Origin: an uncultured Acidimicrobiales bacterium
GTDB lineage: Bacteria > Actinomycetota > Acidimicrobiia > Acidimicrobiales > Bin134
Direction: 5' to 3'
Assembly (NCBI GenBank): GCA_951813325.1
Contig: OX638350.1
Span: 917,029-981,028 of the forward strand
DNA: 64,000 nucleotides
Below the pieces are notes generated by a model. It had not been told where the DNA came from and searched no databases. It saw only the letters and a program-made list of their open reading frames with translations. Both the position numbers and the translations under genes were made by a program. This document shows positions 15,938-24,632 of this stretch, piece after piece. Each line of letters starts with the position of its first letter. Positions within the stretch are counted from its first letter, which is position 1.

Positions 15938-16756
15938 CTACTGGCGTCTTAGGTAGACGGTCCAGTTGGTTAGGCCGACTAGGGCGCCGCCGATGATGTT
16001 GCCGAGGGTGACGGCTACGAGGTTGTGGGCTACCCAGGGGAAGTTGAGGCGGCCGATCTGGTCGGTGGTGAGGCCGGCGGCGGCGAGGGCGTCGGCGTCG
16101 GTGGACACCAGCCAGCCCAGGGGCAGAAAGAACATGTTGGCGATGCTGTGCTCGAAGCCGGCGGCCACGAAGGCGGTGATGGGCAGGATGATCCCGATCA
16201 TCTTGTCCACCAGCGAGCGGCCGGCCACCGCCATCCACACTGCTAAACACACCAGCATGTTGGCCAACAGGCCCCGCACGAACGCGGTCTCGAAGGACAA
16301 GTTCACCTTGTCGTTGGCGATTTGGATGGTCCTCACCGAGAAGGCGTAGTCAGCCTGGGCCCACCAACGGCTGAAATACAGCAAGAACACGATCACCAGC
16401 GAGCCCACGAGGTTGGCCACGAAGGCCAGCGCCCAGTTGCGGGTGAGCTCGGGCCCGCTGATGCGGCGGCTGAAGAAGCTGGCCACCATCAGGTTGTTGC
16501 CGGTGAACAGCTCCGACCCGGTGACCACCACCAAGAACAGCCCCAGCGAGAAGCCCACCCCGATGAGCAGCCGGGCCGGGCCGGTTCCCAGCTCCGGGCT
16601 GACCGCGATGGTGAGGGCGAACACGCCGCCCAAGGCGATGAACGCCCCGGCCATGATCCCGAGGATGGAGGTCTGGGTGAAGTCGAACTTGGCCTTGCCG
16701 ATTCCGGCCCGCTTGATCTTTCGGGCTATCTCCTCCGGCGTCAAGGCTTCTGACAT
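15938..16756 (-). CDS. Formate/nitrite transporter (FNT) family channel
   Basis: This 272 aa integral membrane protein has a short cytoplasmic N-terminus (MSEALTPEEIARKIKRAG) and six hydrophobic helices. Family signatures include FIALGGVFALTI, LFTGNNLMVASFFSR, GLLANMLVCLAVWMA and FEHSIANMFFLPLG. FNT pentamers pass formate, nitrite or hydrosulfide anions; the substrate cannot be fixed by eye. It stands alone, convergent with the response regulator. Its last 16 residues recur in the relic at 11320-11373, showing that another FNT-like gene once lay nearby. Confidence 0.88.
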   Translation of the reverse strand: MSEALTPEEIARKIKRAGIGKAKFDFTQTSILGIMAGAFIALGGVFALTIAVSPELGTGPARLLIGVGFSLGLFLVVVTGSELFTGNNLMVASFFSRRISGPELTRNWALAFVANLVGSLVIVFLLYFSRWWAQADYAFSVRTIQIANDKVNLSFETAFVRGLLANMLVCLAVWMAVAGRSLVDKMIGIILPITAFVAAGFEHSIANMFFLPLGWLVSTDADALAAAGLTTDQIGRLNFPWVAHNLVAVTLGNIIGGALVGLTNWTVYLRRQ

Positions 16757-16895
16757 ATTCCCGCTCCCACATCCCTGGTTCCGATTGGATCAAACCGTAC
16801 TATTTCGGCTCCCCTTGGGTGGCGTATGCAATTGACAGCATGAGGTTGCTTCGCTCTGCCCATATCTCTTGACAGTTCCAACTACCGTGTAGGCC

Positions 16896-18083
16896 ATGGC
16901 TGAACCGGTAGCAGGCATGGAGCGCTCCGCCGGGGGCGTCGTCGCCGACTCCCGGTACTACGCCGGAGCAGTTGAGGCCCTGCGCAGTGCTTGTGCCCAT
17001 ATAGGGGAGGCGGCCGATGCGGCCCAGCGGGCCAGGTTCTTCTCCGATATCACCGCTTGGAACGACGAGGCTGACGCCTCGGCCCACGATGCCGACAAGG
17101 CCGCGGTCATGGCCATGGCCGAGGCCTTGCGGGCAAAAGGGGCGGTCGCCATCTACGCCGATGCCGCCCGCAGCACGCTGTCCGAGGTCACCGCGGCCTT
17201 CGCCGCGTCCGAAACGCCCAGCAGCGCCATCGTCGGCGCGGGGGCCGAAGATGCCGATGCCAAAAACGGGAGCGCAGATGATGACAGTGCGTTCTCGGGC
17301 CATCTGGCCCGCGCCCTGGTTGCCCTGGTAGAGGAGCGGGAACGGGACATCGATTTGGATTCCGACGACGCCGGCTATGTCAAGATGGCCAACACGTTGT
17401 CGGTGCTGGCAGGGGCCCGGTCCGCTTATCGGGCGGTTGACGAGGCGCTGATCCTGCTGGCCAACGCCCGAGTCGCCTATCTCAAGGAATCGCTGGCCGC
17501 CGCGCAAACCGCGTTGGCCGCCGACTTGAAGGCCGCAGTGGCCGACGACATCCGGGCGAAGTCCCTTGGCGAGTTCCGCTCGGCGTTGACCACCCTGGCG
17601 GTGACCCGCACCGCTTACAACGCCGAGATCGCCGACGAGCTGTGGGGGGCCTTGGCCGAGGCCCGGACCAACTTGGCCGCCGCCACCGCAACCGTTTTTG
17701 AGATCCAAGCTGCCGCGGGCGGCCGCGGCAGCGCCGACGATATCCATGCCGCATCGGCCCTGGCGTATTCATTCAGCGGTTCCGAGACCCCGACCGACAT
17801 CTACGACGCCGCTCGAGATGTCGTGGTCGAAGCCAAAGAGTTCCGGCGCCGGGCCCAAAGCGCCTGCGACGCGGTAGATGCCCTGCTGGTCGAGAATCGG
17901 GCAGTGGCCGCCGATGCCTTGATCGAAGCTCGAGCCGTGGTCGGCTCAGGGTCTCTCGTTGAGATCAGGGCCGCTTATGAAATGGCCAGCGCCGCCATGG
18001 ACTCCCTGTTCGGGGCTCGGGCGGCTTTCGAGGTGGGGTTCGACCTCACCCTTCCCGAGATTTTCGGAGACTTTGAGTTCTGA
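16896..18083 (+). CDS. Alanine-rich helical protein of unknown function
   Basis: I do not recognise this 395 aa protein. It is very rich in alanine and acidic residues, has no signal peptide and no membrane helix, and is predicted by eye to be almost entirely helical. Loosely repeated units contain AR/TR-x-AY or AF (GARSAYRAVDEA, ANARVAYLKESL, VTRTAYNAEIAD, GARAAFEVGFD), suggesting degenerate helical repeats or a coiled-coil rod. The start ATG is followed by MAEPVAGMERSAGG. It is a single gene between the FNT channel and a CopD-like protein, which converges on it. A structural or cell-organising role is possible but unsupported. Confidence 0.6.
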   Translation: MAEPVAGMERSAGGVVADSRYYAGAVEALRSACAHIGEAADAAQRARFFSDITAWNDEADASAHDADKAAVMAMAEALRAKGAVAIYADAARSTLSEVTAAFAASETPSSAIVGAGAEDADAKNGSADDDSAFSGHLARALVALVEERERDIDLDSDDAGYVKMANTLSVLAGARSAYRAVDEALILLANARVAYLKESLAAAQTALAADLKAAVADDIRAKSLGEFRSALTTLAVTRTAYNAEIADELWGALAEARTNLAAATATVFEIQAAAGGRGSADDIHAASALAYSFSGSETPTDIYDAARDVVVEAKEFRRRAQSACDAVDALLVENRAVAADALIEARAVVGSGSLVEIRAAYEMASAAMDSLFGARAAFEVGFDLTLPEIFGDFEF

Positions 18084-18103
18084 ACGAGGAGTGCGTCGGG
18101 GTT

Positions 18104-18508
18104 CTAGAGAGCTACGCCCACGAGCACCGCGCCGATTGAGGCCAAGCCCGACAGCGACCCCAACATGGCGATGCGGCGGCGGTCGGTGGCCTTGGTGTGC
18201 AGCCATGCGGCTACACCGGTGGCCACCACCAGCACGAGCTTGATGGTGAGGGTGATGTGATAGCTGTTGGCCGCGTCTGCAAACTCGACTTCGAGCAGGT
18301 TCCACAGCCCGGACAAAACGGCCAGAGCGAAGAAGGGCCACGCCACCCGGGCGAACTGCTGGGCGGCGGCCTGAGTGGCCTCGGGACCGATCCGGCGCAG
18401 GGCCGGCACGAGGGCGGCCACCACGACCTGGCCTCCCACCCACACGGCGGCGCCCAGGATGTGGAGGAATACCCGGAGGGTTTCGACGTCCCAATTGGCT
18501 TCGATCAT
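18104..18508 (-). CDS. CopD-like four-helix membrane protein
   Basis: The 134 aa protein has four membrane helices: LRVFLHILGAAVWVGGQVVV, AWPFFALAVLSGLWNLL, LTIKLVLVVATGVAAWLH and MLGSLSGLASIGAVLVGVAL. The first helix, with a histidine and VWVGGQ, and the third, with LTIKLVLV, match small CopD-domain (copper-resistance D-like) or DUF2269-like proteins. Copper transport is the usual annotation, but small stand-alone members are poorly studied. It is a single gene, divergent from the MDMPI-type gene. Confidence 0.65.
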   Translation of the reverse strand: MIEANWDVETLRVFLHILGAAVWVGGQVVVAALVPALRRIGPEATQAAAQQFARVAWPFFALAVLSGLWNLLEVEFADAANSYHITLTIKLVLVVATGVAAWLHTKATDRRRIAMLGSLSGLASIGAVLVGVAL

Positions 18509-18555
18509 GGCCTCAACCTAGTGGTCTACCTGGTTGGGGTTGGTACCGTCGCGCC

Positions 18556-19293
18556 ATGAGCATCAACCGAGCCGTCTACATGGAAGCCCTGAACGCCGAC
18601 GGCGAGGCCATTGCCGCTGCCGGGCGGCGGGACATCGAAGCCGAGGTGCCGTCGTGCCCCGGCTGGACCATGCACAAGCTGCTGGCCCACGTCGGCCGGG
18701 TGTACCGCTCGGTGGGGCGCCATGTGGCCGAGCGGGCCACCGAGATGATCCCCGCCGACGAGATCCCCCGTCCTCCCGAAGGCGACGCCATAGTGCAGTG
18801 GTTCGAGGAGGGGCACCGCTTCGTGCAGGACGCGCTCGACGGGGCCGACCCCGACGAAGCAGTGTGGACTTGGACCGGTGAGAGAACCACGGCCTTCTAC
18901 TTCCGCCGCATGGCCCATGAGACCGCCGTGCACCGCTGGGATGCCGAAGACGCATTCGGCGAGCCCGGCCCGATCGACTCCGACTTGGCGGCCGACGGGG
19001 TGAGCGAGCTGTTCGAGGTGGTGCGGCCCTTCGCAGTGGCCAACTGGGACATGGCCCTGCCCGATGCCAGCCTCCATCTGCACCGCACCGATGGCGAAGG
19101 GGAGTGGCTGCTGGCCAACGACGGCGGTCGCATCAAGGTGAGCCGCGAGCACGCCAAAGGCGACGCCGCCGTGCGGGCCAGCGGCACCGACCTGCTGTTG
19201 CTGTCGTGGGAGCGCATTGGGCTCGACCGCCCCGGCGTGGAGACCTTCGGCGACGCCGACGCCGCCCGAGCCTGGTTCGCGCTGTCGCGGTAG
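18556..19293 (+). CDS. Maleylpyruvate isomerase-like, mycothiol-type DinB protein
   Basis: The 245 aa protein has the MDMPI N-terminal DinB-like bundle. The segment VPSCPGWTMHKLLAHVGRVY supplies the first metal-binding His, and RMAHETAVHRWDAE supplies the H-x3-E/H motif near residue 125. The C-terminal domain (WDMALPDASLHLHRTDGEG, then AAVRASGTDLLLLSW) is the usual SCP2-like part. Such proteins are metal-dependent thiol transferases that use mycothiol in actinobacteria; the substrate is rarely maleylpyruvate. It is followed 26 bases later by a DUF3159-like gene. Confidence 0.8.
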   Translation: MSINRAVYMEALNADGEAIAAAGRRDIEAEVPSCPGWTMHKLLAHVGRVYRSVGRHVAERATEMIPADEIPRPPEGDAIVQWFEEGHRFVQDALDGADPDEAVWTWTGERTTAFYFRRMAHETAVHRWDAEDAFGEPGPIDSDLAADGVSELFEVVRPFAVANWDMALPDASLHLHRTDGEGEWLLANDGGRIKVSREHAKGDAAVRASGTDLLLLSWERIGLDRPGVETFGDADAARAWFALSR

Positions 19294-19319
19294 AGCCACC
19301 TAGCCCACCCGACCTGACC

Positions 19320-20003
19320 ATGACCGACGACACATCCCGCCCGTCGCCGACCCCCTCGGCCCCCACCCGGGTCGATGTGTTCGACCAGTACATGCCCATC
19401 GTGTTGTTTCTGGTGCTCAACAGCGTGGGCGGGTTGGTCTGGGCTATCGGCGCCATGACCCTATGGGCCGTCAAGGCCCAGGTCAGCCGGTATCGCCGGG
19501 GATTGCCTCTGGGCCGGGTGATGCCGATCATCGTGCTGTACCTGCTGGTCCGGGGCACCTTGGGCATCATCTACGACAGCGAGGAGGTTTACTTCGGCAT
19601 CGGCATCGGGGCCAAGGGCCTGGCCGCGGTGGCCCTGTTGGTGTCGGCTGCCATGAGGGGGAACGCAACCGGCTACGCCTTGCCCTTCCTCGTGCCGATA
19701 GACCGCGCCGTCAAATCTCACCCCGAATACCGAGCGGTGACGCGCCGAGTCTCCGTCGCAGTGGCGCTGGTGGTGTTCGCCAGCGTCGGATTCGACACTT
19801 GGCTGCTCCAGAACGCCTCCATCAACAAGTTCGTGCTCATCCGCCTGGGGGTCAACTGGGGGCTCTCCATCCTCACGATATTGACGGCCGGGTTGTACCT
19901 CGACCGCCGCCTGCGCCGCATTCCCGGTTTCCCCGGCCTGTTGCCCCTGCTGGAGCAGCGCATGACAGGCATGGGCATGAGTCCGCCGTCGCCTTCGGAG
20001 TGA
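19320..20003 (+). CDS. DUF3159-like membrane protein
   Basis: This 227 aa protein starts at ATG 19320 (MTDDTSRPSPTPSAPTR) with a disordered N-terminus. Five to six hydrophobic segments follow (IVLFLVLNSVGGLVWAIG, MPIIVLYLLVRGTLGII, VAVALVVFASVGFDTWLL, LGVNWGLSILTILTAGLYLD). The layout, with RGLPLGRVMP between helices one and two, resembles DUF3159/VC0807-like proteins, conserved in actinobacteria without known function. It closely follows the MDMPI-like gene and precedes the cyclase gene by 52 bases. Confidence 0.65.
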   Translation: MTDDTSRPSPTPSAPTRVDVFDQYMPIVLFLVLNSVGGLVWAIGAMTLWAVKAQVSRYRRGLPLGRVMPIIVLYLLVRGTLGIIYDSEEVYFGIGIGAKGLAAVALLVSAAMRGNATGYALPFLVPIDRAVKSHPEYRAVTRRVSVAVALVVFASVGFDTWLLQNASINKFVLIRLGVNWGLSILTILTAGLYLDRRLRRIPGFPGLLPLLEQRMTGMGMSPPSPSE

Positions 20004-20055
20004 AGTCTGGCTGGCGGGATGACCGGACGCCACCGCCGTCACTAGAGTCTCGGCC

Positions 20056-20958
20056 ATGGCAGAGAACAACTGGGGAAGATGGGGCGACGAGGATGAGCGG
20101 GGAGCGCTGAATCTGCTGACCCCCGAGGTGGTGAGGGCGGCTGGTGCGTCGATCACCACCGGCAAGGTGTACCCGCTGGGCATCCCCATCCAGTCGCAGG
20201 GCGTGCCCATCATGGACTACCGGGGCACCCCGATGCGGCTAACCCTCCAGAACGCCTCCGATGAGGGCATCTACGAGGCTTACGGCTGCCACGCCGGCAC
20301 CGGGGCCCACGAGGACGTGCTGGTGTTCGCCTCCCACACCACCAGCCACATGGACGCCCTGTGCCATGTGTACGGCCAAGACCAGCACTACAACGGCTTC
20401 TCAAAGGAGGCCATGAAGACCCACACCGGGGCCTCCCGGCTGGGCATCGAGAAGGTGGGCGCCATCGCCGGCCGGGCCGTGCTGCTCGACATGGTGGCCC
20501 ATACCGGCGCCGATGGCTGGCTGGAGGCGGGCACGCCGATCAGCGGCGCCGACCTGGCCGCCTGCGCCGAGGCCCAGGGCACTCCGGTGCGGGCCGGCGA
20601 CATCGTGTTGATCCGCACCGGCTACCTCGACATGTGGTGGTCGATTGAGGCCGACCCCTCCGCTGAGCAGCCCTTCGCACAGCCGGGCATCAACAACGAC
20701 GGGGCCGAGTGGCTGACGGCCAACGACGTGGTGGCCGTGGGCTCCGACAACGCGGCCATCGAGGTCATCCCGTTCGACGAGAACGACTTCCTGACCGTCC
20801 ACAAGATCTTGCTGGTGGGCGCGGGCATCTACATGCTGGAGTTCTTGAACTTCTCCCAGATGGCCGCCGACGGGTGCCACGAGGGATTCATGACCGTGTC
20901 CCCGTTGAACGTGACTGGGGCCACCGGCAGCCCCATCAACCCAGTCGTCATCGGCTAG
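20056..20958 (+). CDS. Cyclase family protein (kynurenine formamidase-like)
   Basis: This 300 aa metal-dependent hydrolase of the cyclase/KynB superfamily has its metal site in ASHTTSHMDALCHVYG at residues about 95-110, the H-x-x-T-x-H-x-D-x-x-x-H arrangement. Other family features are WGDEDERGALNLLTPE at the N-terminus and DIVLIRTGYLDMWW. The length is standard. It precedes the CoA-transferase gene by nine bases, so the two are probably co-transcribed. This suggests ring or amide hydrolysis in a degradation pathway that ends in CoA thioesters. Substrate unknown. Confidence 0.82.
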   Translation: MAENNWGRWGDEDERGALNLLTPEVVRAAGASITTGKVYPLGIPIQSQGVPIMDYRGTPMRLTLQNASDEGIYEAYGCHAGTGAHEDVLVFASHTTSHMDALCHVYGQDQHYNGFSKEAMKTHTGASRLGIEKVGAIAGRAVLLDMVAHTGADGWLEAGTPISGADLAACAEAQGTPVRAGDIVLIRTGYLDMWWSIEADPSAEQPFAQPGINNDGAEWLTANDVVAVGSDNAAIEVIPFDENDFLTVHKILLVGAGIYMLEFLNFSQMAADGCHEGFMTVSPLNVTGATGSPINPVVIG

Positions 20959-20967
20959 CACCCGCCC

Positions 20968-23403
20968 ATGCCCGATACGGCCGCGGCAGGTTTGCTGGGC
21001 ACCCCCGACGGGGCGGTGCTCGACAAGGTTCGGGTGCTGGAGATCACCCGCACCATTGGCGGGGCCTATACCGCCAAGCTGTTTGCCGACGCCGGCGCCG
21101 AGGTGGTCAAAGTGGAGCCTCCCGGCGGCGACCCATGGCGGTCGTGGTCGGCTTCGGGGTCGCCCGCGGGCGGCGATGCCGGCGACGGCGCCTTCTTCCA
21201 GTTCCTCAACGCTGGCAAGCGCAGCGTCGCACTGGAACTGGACGACCCTGAGGGCCGCCGCCGTCTACTGGAGCTGGCCGCCACCGCTGATCTGGTGGTG
21301 GAGGACCTAGGCGCCGGGGAAGTGGAGTCGATGGGACTGGGCCACGCCGAATTGTCCGAGGGCAACCCGTCTCTCGTACTGCTGTCGATCTCTCCGTGGG
21401 GTCGAGGGGGCCCTTGGGACCAGCGCCCGGCCAACGAGTTCACGCTCCAAGCCTGGGTGGGCTCCACGCACAGCCGCGGCATCCCCGGCGAGATGCCCCT
21501 CGGGGTGGGGGGCAAGCTGGGGGAGTTCTTGGTGGCGGCCAACGCCGGCGCTCTCGGGCTGGCTGCGGTGATGGCTGCTCGGCGAGACGACGCCCAGGGC
21601 GAGCACGTGGACGTATCGGCCTATGAGGCCATGACCACCAGCTTCGTGGTGTATGCCCATCTCTACGCGGCCTATGCCTCTGATGCCCGCACCGGGGCCA
21701 CTCGCTCCATCGAGATTCCCTCCGTGGAGCCGGCCAAAGACGGCTGGGTGGGCTTTTGCACCATCACCGGCCAGCAGTTCAAGGACTTCTGCGTGGTTAT
21801 CGACGATCCCGAAATGGCCGACGATCCCGCCTTGGCCAGCGGTGACGGGCGGATGGACCACCGCAAGGATGTGTGGGAACGCATCGCCCGCTACACCCAG
21901 GCCCACACCGTGGACGAGATCGTGGACAAGGCCACCTTGCTGCGTGTGCCGGTGGCCCCCATCGGCGACGGCAGCCGCGTGGCCCAGATCGACCACTTCT
22001 CCGAGCGAGGCGTATGTGTGGAGAACCCCGGCGGATTCACCCAGCCCCGGGTGCCCTATCAGCTCAGTACTCGCCCGCCCCGCCCGGTGTCGCCCGCCCC
22101 TGCTTTGGGAGAGGCTGACGGGGAGCTCTTGGGCGCAGGGGCCGGTTCGGCACCGGGGCAGAGCCTAGGCCCGCCCCGAACGGAACCCTCGCTGCCGCTG
22201 GCGGGACTCAAGGTGTGCGATCTGGCCACGTTCTGGGCCGGGCCGGTGGCATCGTGCCTGTTCTCGGCCTTGGGGGCCGATGTCATCAAGGTGGAGTCCA
22301 TCCAGCGCCCCGACGGGATGCGCTTTGCCAGCGGGCTCCAACGCGACGAGCTGTGGGAGTGGAGCCCGGTGACCCACGGGGCTAACACCGGCAAGCGGTC
22401 GGTCACACTTGATCTGTCGAGTGACGACGGACTGGCCCAGGTGAAGCGGCTGGTGGAGATGTCCGACATCGTGATCGAGAACTACTCCCCCCGGGTGGTG
22501 GAGAATTTCGGTTTGGACTGGGATGAGGTCCACCGGTTGAATCCCGACGCCATCATGGTGCGGATGCCGGCTTTCGGCCTCGATGGGCCGTGGCGCGACC
22601 GCACCGGCTTCGCCATGACCATCGAGCAGGCCAGCGGCCTGGCCTTTCTCACCGGTGACCCCGACGGTCGCCCGCTGGTTCCCCGGGGGATGTGCGATCA
22701 GCTCGGGGGGATGCACGCGGTGTTCGCCACTCTCTTGGCGCTGGAGCATCGGGTCCAGACCGGCGAGGGCTTGTTGGTGGAAGTTCCGTTGATCGAAGCC
22801 GGGCTCAACGCCGCGGCCGAGCAGGTGATCGAGTGGACCGCCTACGGCCAGCTCCTCCAGCGCCAGGGCAACCGCTCGCCCTACGCTGCCCCCCAGGGCA
22901 TCTACGCTGCGACCGGTGAGGATCGCTGGGTGGTGGTCTCGGTGGACGACAACGCCCAGTGGTCCCCTCTGGCGGCTCTGATCGGACGCCAAAACTGGGC
23001 GGGGTGGACCAGCCGTGATGAGCGCCATGCCCATCACGATGAGATCGACGCCGCCATCGGCGGTTGGGTGGCCGAAAGGGACCGCGACGCCGCAGTAGCC
23101 GAACTGCTGGCGGCCGGCGTGCCCGCCGCTCCGGTGATCACCGGCCGAGAGTCGATCGACAACCCCCAACTCACCGCCCGGGGCCACCAGCAGTGGATGG
23201 ACCACGTCGTGGTCGGCGCGGTTCCCTATCCCAGCTTCCCGGCCCGGTTCAACGGCCAATACCACCGACTGGGCCGTCCTGCCCCCACCCTGGGAGAGCA
23301 CAACGAGGAAATCCTGCGCGACGTACTCGGCCTTGACGACGCCGAGATCGCCCGCCTAGCCGAAGCCCAAGTCATCGGCACCCGCCCTGCCTTGTGGGGC
23401 TGA
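20968..23403 (+). CDS. Double-length family III CoA-transferase (CaiB/BaiF type)
   Basis: At 811 aa this is twice the usual size: two complete CaiB/BaiF domains are fused. Domain one (residues about 10-390) has RVLEITRTIGGAYTAKLFAD and GAEVVKVEPPGGDPWR. A proline/alanine linker (about 390-415) follows. Domain two has GLKVCDLATFWAGPVASCL and GADVIKVESIQRPDGMRF. Each shows the helix after the catalytic strand (EHVDVSAYEAMTTSF and LLVEVPLIEAGLNAAA). Family III enzymes move CoA between organic acids; tandem fusions are known in actinobacteria and may form an intramolecular dimer. It is placed with a cyclase and an acyl-CoA dehydrogenase. Confidence 0.88.
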   Translation: MPDTAAAGLLGTPDGAVLDKVRVLEITRTIGGAYTAKLFADAGAEVVKVEPPGGDPWRSWSASGSPAGGDAGDGAFFQFLNAGKRSVALELDDPEGRRRLLELAATADLVVEDLGAGEVESMGLGHAELSEGNPSLVLLSISPWGRGGPWDQRPANEFTLQAWVGSTHSRGIPGEMPLGVGGKLGEFLVAANAGALGLAAVMAARRDDAQGEHVDVSAYEAMTTSFVVYAHLYAAYASDARTGATRSIEIPSVEPAKDGWVGFCTITGQQFKDFCVVIDDPEMADDPALASGDGRMDHRKDVWERIARYTQAHTVDEIVDKATLLRVPVAPIGDGSRVAQIDHFSERGVCVENPGGFTQPRVPYQLSTRPPRPVSPAPALGEADGELLGAGAGSAPGQSLGPPRTEPSLPLAGLKVCDLATFWAGPVASCLFSALGADVIKVESIQRPDGMRFASGLQRDELWEWSPVTHGANTGKRSVTLDLSSDDGLAQVKRLVEMSDIVIENYSPRVVENFGLDWDEVHRLNPDAIMVRMPAFGLDGPWRDRTGFAMTIEQASGLAFLTGDPDGRPLVPRGMCDQLGGMHAVFATLLALEHRVQTGEGLLVEVPLIEAGLNAAAEQVIEWTAYGQLLQRQGNRSPYAAPQGIYAATGEDRWVVVSVDDNAQWSPLAALIGRQNWAGWTSRDERHAHHDEIDAAIGGWVAERDRDAAVAELLAAGVPAAPVITGRESIDNPQLTARGHQQWMDHVVVGAVPYPSFPARFNGQYHRLGRPAPTLGEHNEEILRDVLGLDDAEIARLAEAQVIGTRPALWG

Positions 23404-23455
23404 AGGATGTTCCCGGCTGAGGCTCGGGGACTCGACAGCAATAGGGTTGGCGTCG

Positions 23456-24628
23456 ATGTTCCTCGCCCTCACTGAAAGCCAGCTCGAGCTTCAGGCCACT
23501 CTGCGGAACTATTTCGAGAACCTGATGACCCCTAAGCGGCGGGACGCGTTAGGGGGCGAGCACGGTGGGCCGGTGTACAAGGAGACCGTCCGCCAGATGG
23601 GCAAAGACGGCTGGCTGGGGGTGGGCTGGCCCAAGGAGTGGGGCGGGCAGGGCTACACCCCGCTGGAGCAGCTCATCTTCTTCGAGGAGTCCAACCGGGC
23701 GGGCGTGCCCCTGCCGTTCGTGACCCTCAACACGGTGGGACCGGCTTTGAACGTGTATGGCACCGAGGAGCAGAAGGCGTTCTTCTTGCCCAAGATCCTG
23801 GCCGGCGAGCTGCACTTCGCCATCGGCTACTCCGAGCCCACCGCGGGCACCGACCTGGCCTCGCTCAAGACCCGGGCGGTGCGCGACGGCGACGAGTGGA
23901 TCATCAACGGCCAGAAGATATGGACCACCGGGGGCCACGAGGCCGACTGGGTGTGGCTGGCCACCCGCACCGATCCCGATGTGCCCAAGCACAAGGGCAT
24001 CACCATCTTCGCGGTGGACACCACCCTGGACGGGTTCAGCCACACCCCCATCTGGCTGTTGGGCGGTGGGCATACCAACGCCACCTACTACAGCGACATG
24101 CGGGTGCCCGACTGGGCCCGCATCGGCGAGGTGAACGGGGGGTGGAAGCTCATCACCGCCCAGCTCAACCACGAGCGGGTGGGCCTGGCTCCGGCGGGCA
24201 ACATCGACGGGCCGCTGCGCCGGGTGGTGGACTGGGCCCGCCAAACCACCCTGGACGACGGGCGCCGGGTGATCGACCAGCAGTGGGTGCGCCTGGCCCT
24301 GGCCGAGGTGTACGCCCGCAACGAGGCGCTCAAGATGTACAACTGGAAGGTGGCTGCCGCCCTGGAGGACACCGAGTTGAAGCCAGCCGACGCGTCAGCG
24401 ATGAAGGTGTTCGGGACAGAGCTGAAGGTGAAGTCGTTCCAGTCCCTCATGGAGGTGCTGGGCCAGCGTTCTTATTTGGTGAAGGGAACGCCGGAGGCGG
24501 TCTTGGCGGGAGAACTTGAGCGGGCGTATCGGGGGGCACCGGTGGGGACCTTCGGCGGTGGAGTGAACGAGGTGCAGCGGGACATCATCGCCACCGCCGG
24601 CTTGGGGCTGCCGAGGTCGCCTCGGTAG
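23456..24628 (+). CDS. Acyl-CoA dehydrogenase
   Basis: This 390 aa flavoprotein starts at ATG 23456, with AGGG nine bases upstream (a TTG at 23447 is in frame). Standard features are WPKEWGGQGYTPLEQLIFFE, the flavin/substrate motif YSEPTAGTDLASL, KIWTTGGHEADWVWLA, and the C-terminal helical domain with ALAEVYARNEALK and GAPVGTFGGGVNEVQRD. It oxidises an acyl-CoA at the alpha-beta bond; chain specificity is not evident. It follows the CoA-transferase by 50 bases and converges with a short-chain dehydrogenase gene. Confidence 0.88.
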   Translation: MFLALTESQLELQATLRNYFENLMTPKRRDALGGEHGGPVYKETVRQMGKDGWLGVGWPKEWGGQGYTPLEQLIFFEESNRAGVPLPFVTLNTVGPALNVYGTEEQKAFFLPKILAGELHFAIGYSEPTAGTDLASLKTRAVRDGDEWIINGQKIWTTGGHEADWVWLATRTDPDVPKHKGITIFAVDTTLDGFSHTPIWLLGGGHTNATYYSDMRVPDWARIGEVNGGWKLITAQLNHERVGLAPAGNIDGPLRRVVDWARQTTLDDGRRVIDQQWVRLALAEVYARNEALKMYNWKVAAALEDTELKPADASAMKVFGTELKVKSFQSLMEVLGQRSYLVKGTPEAVLAGELERAYRGAPVGTFGGGVNEVQRDIIATAGLGLPRSPR

Positions 24629-24632
24629 CGCG

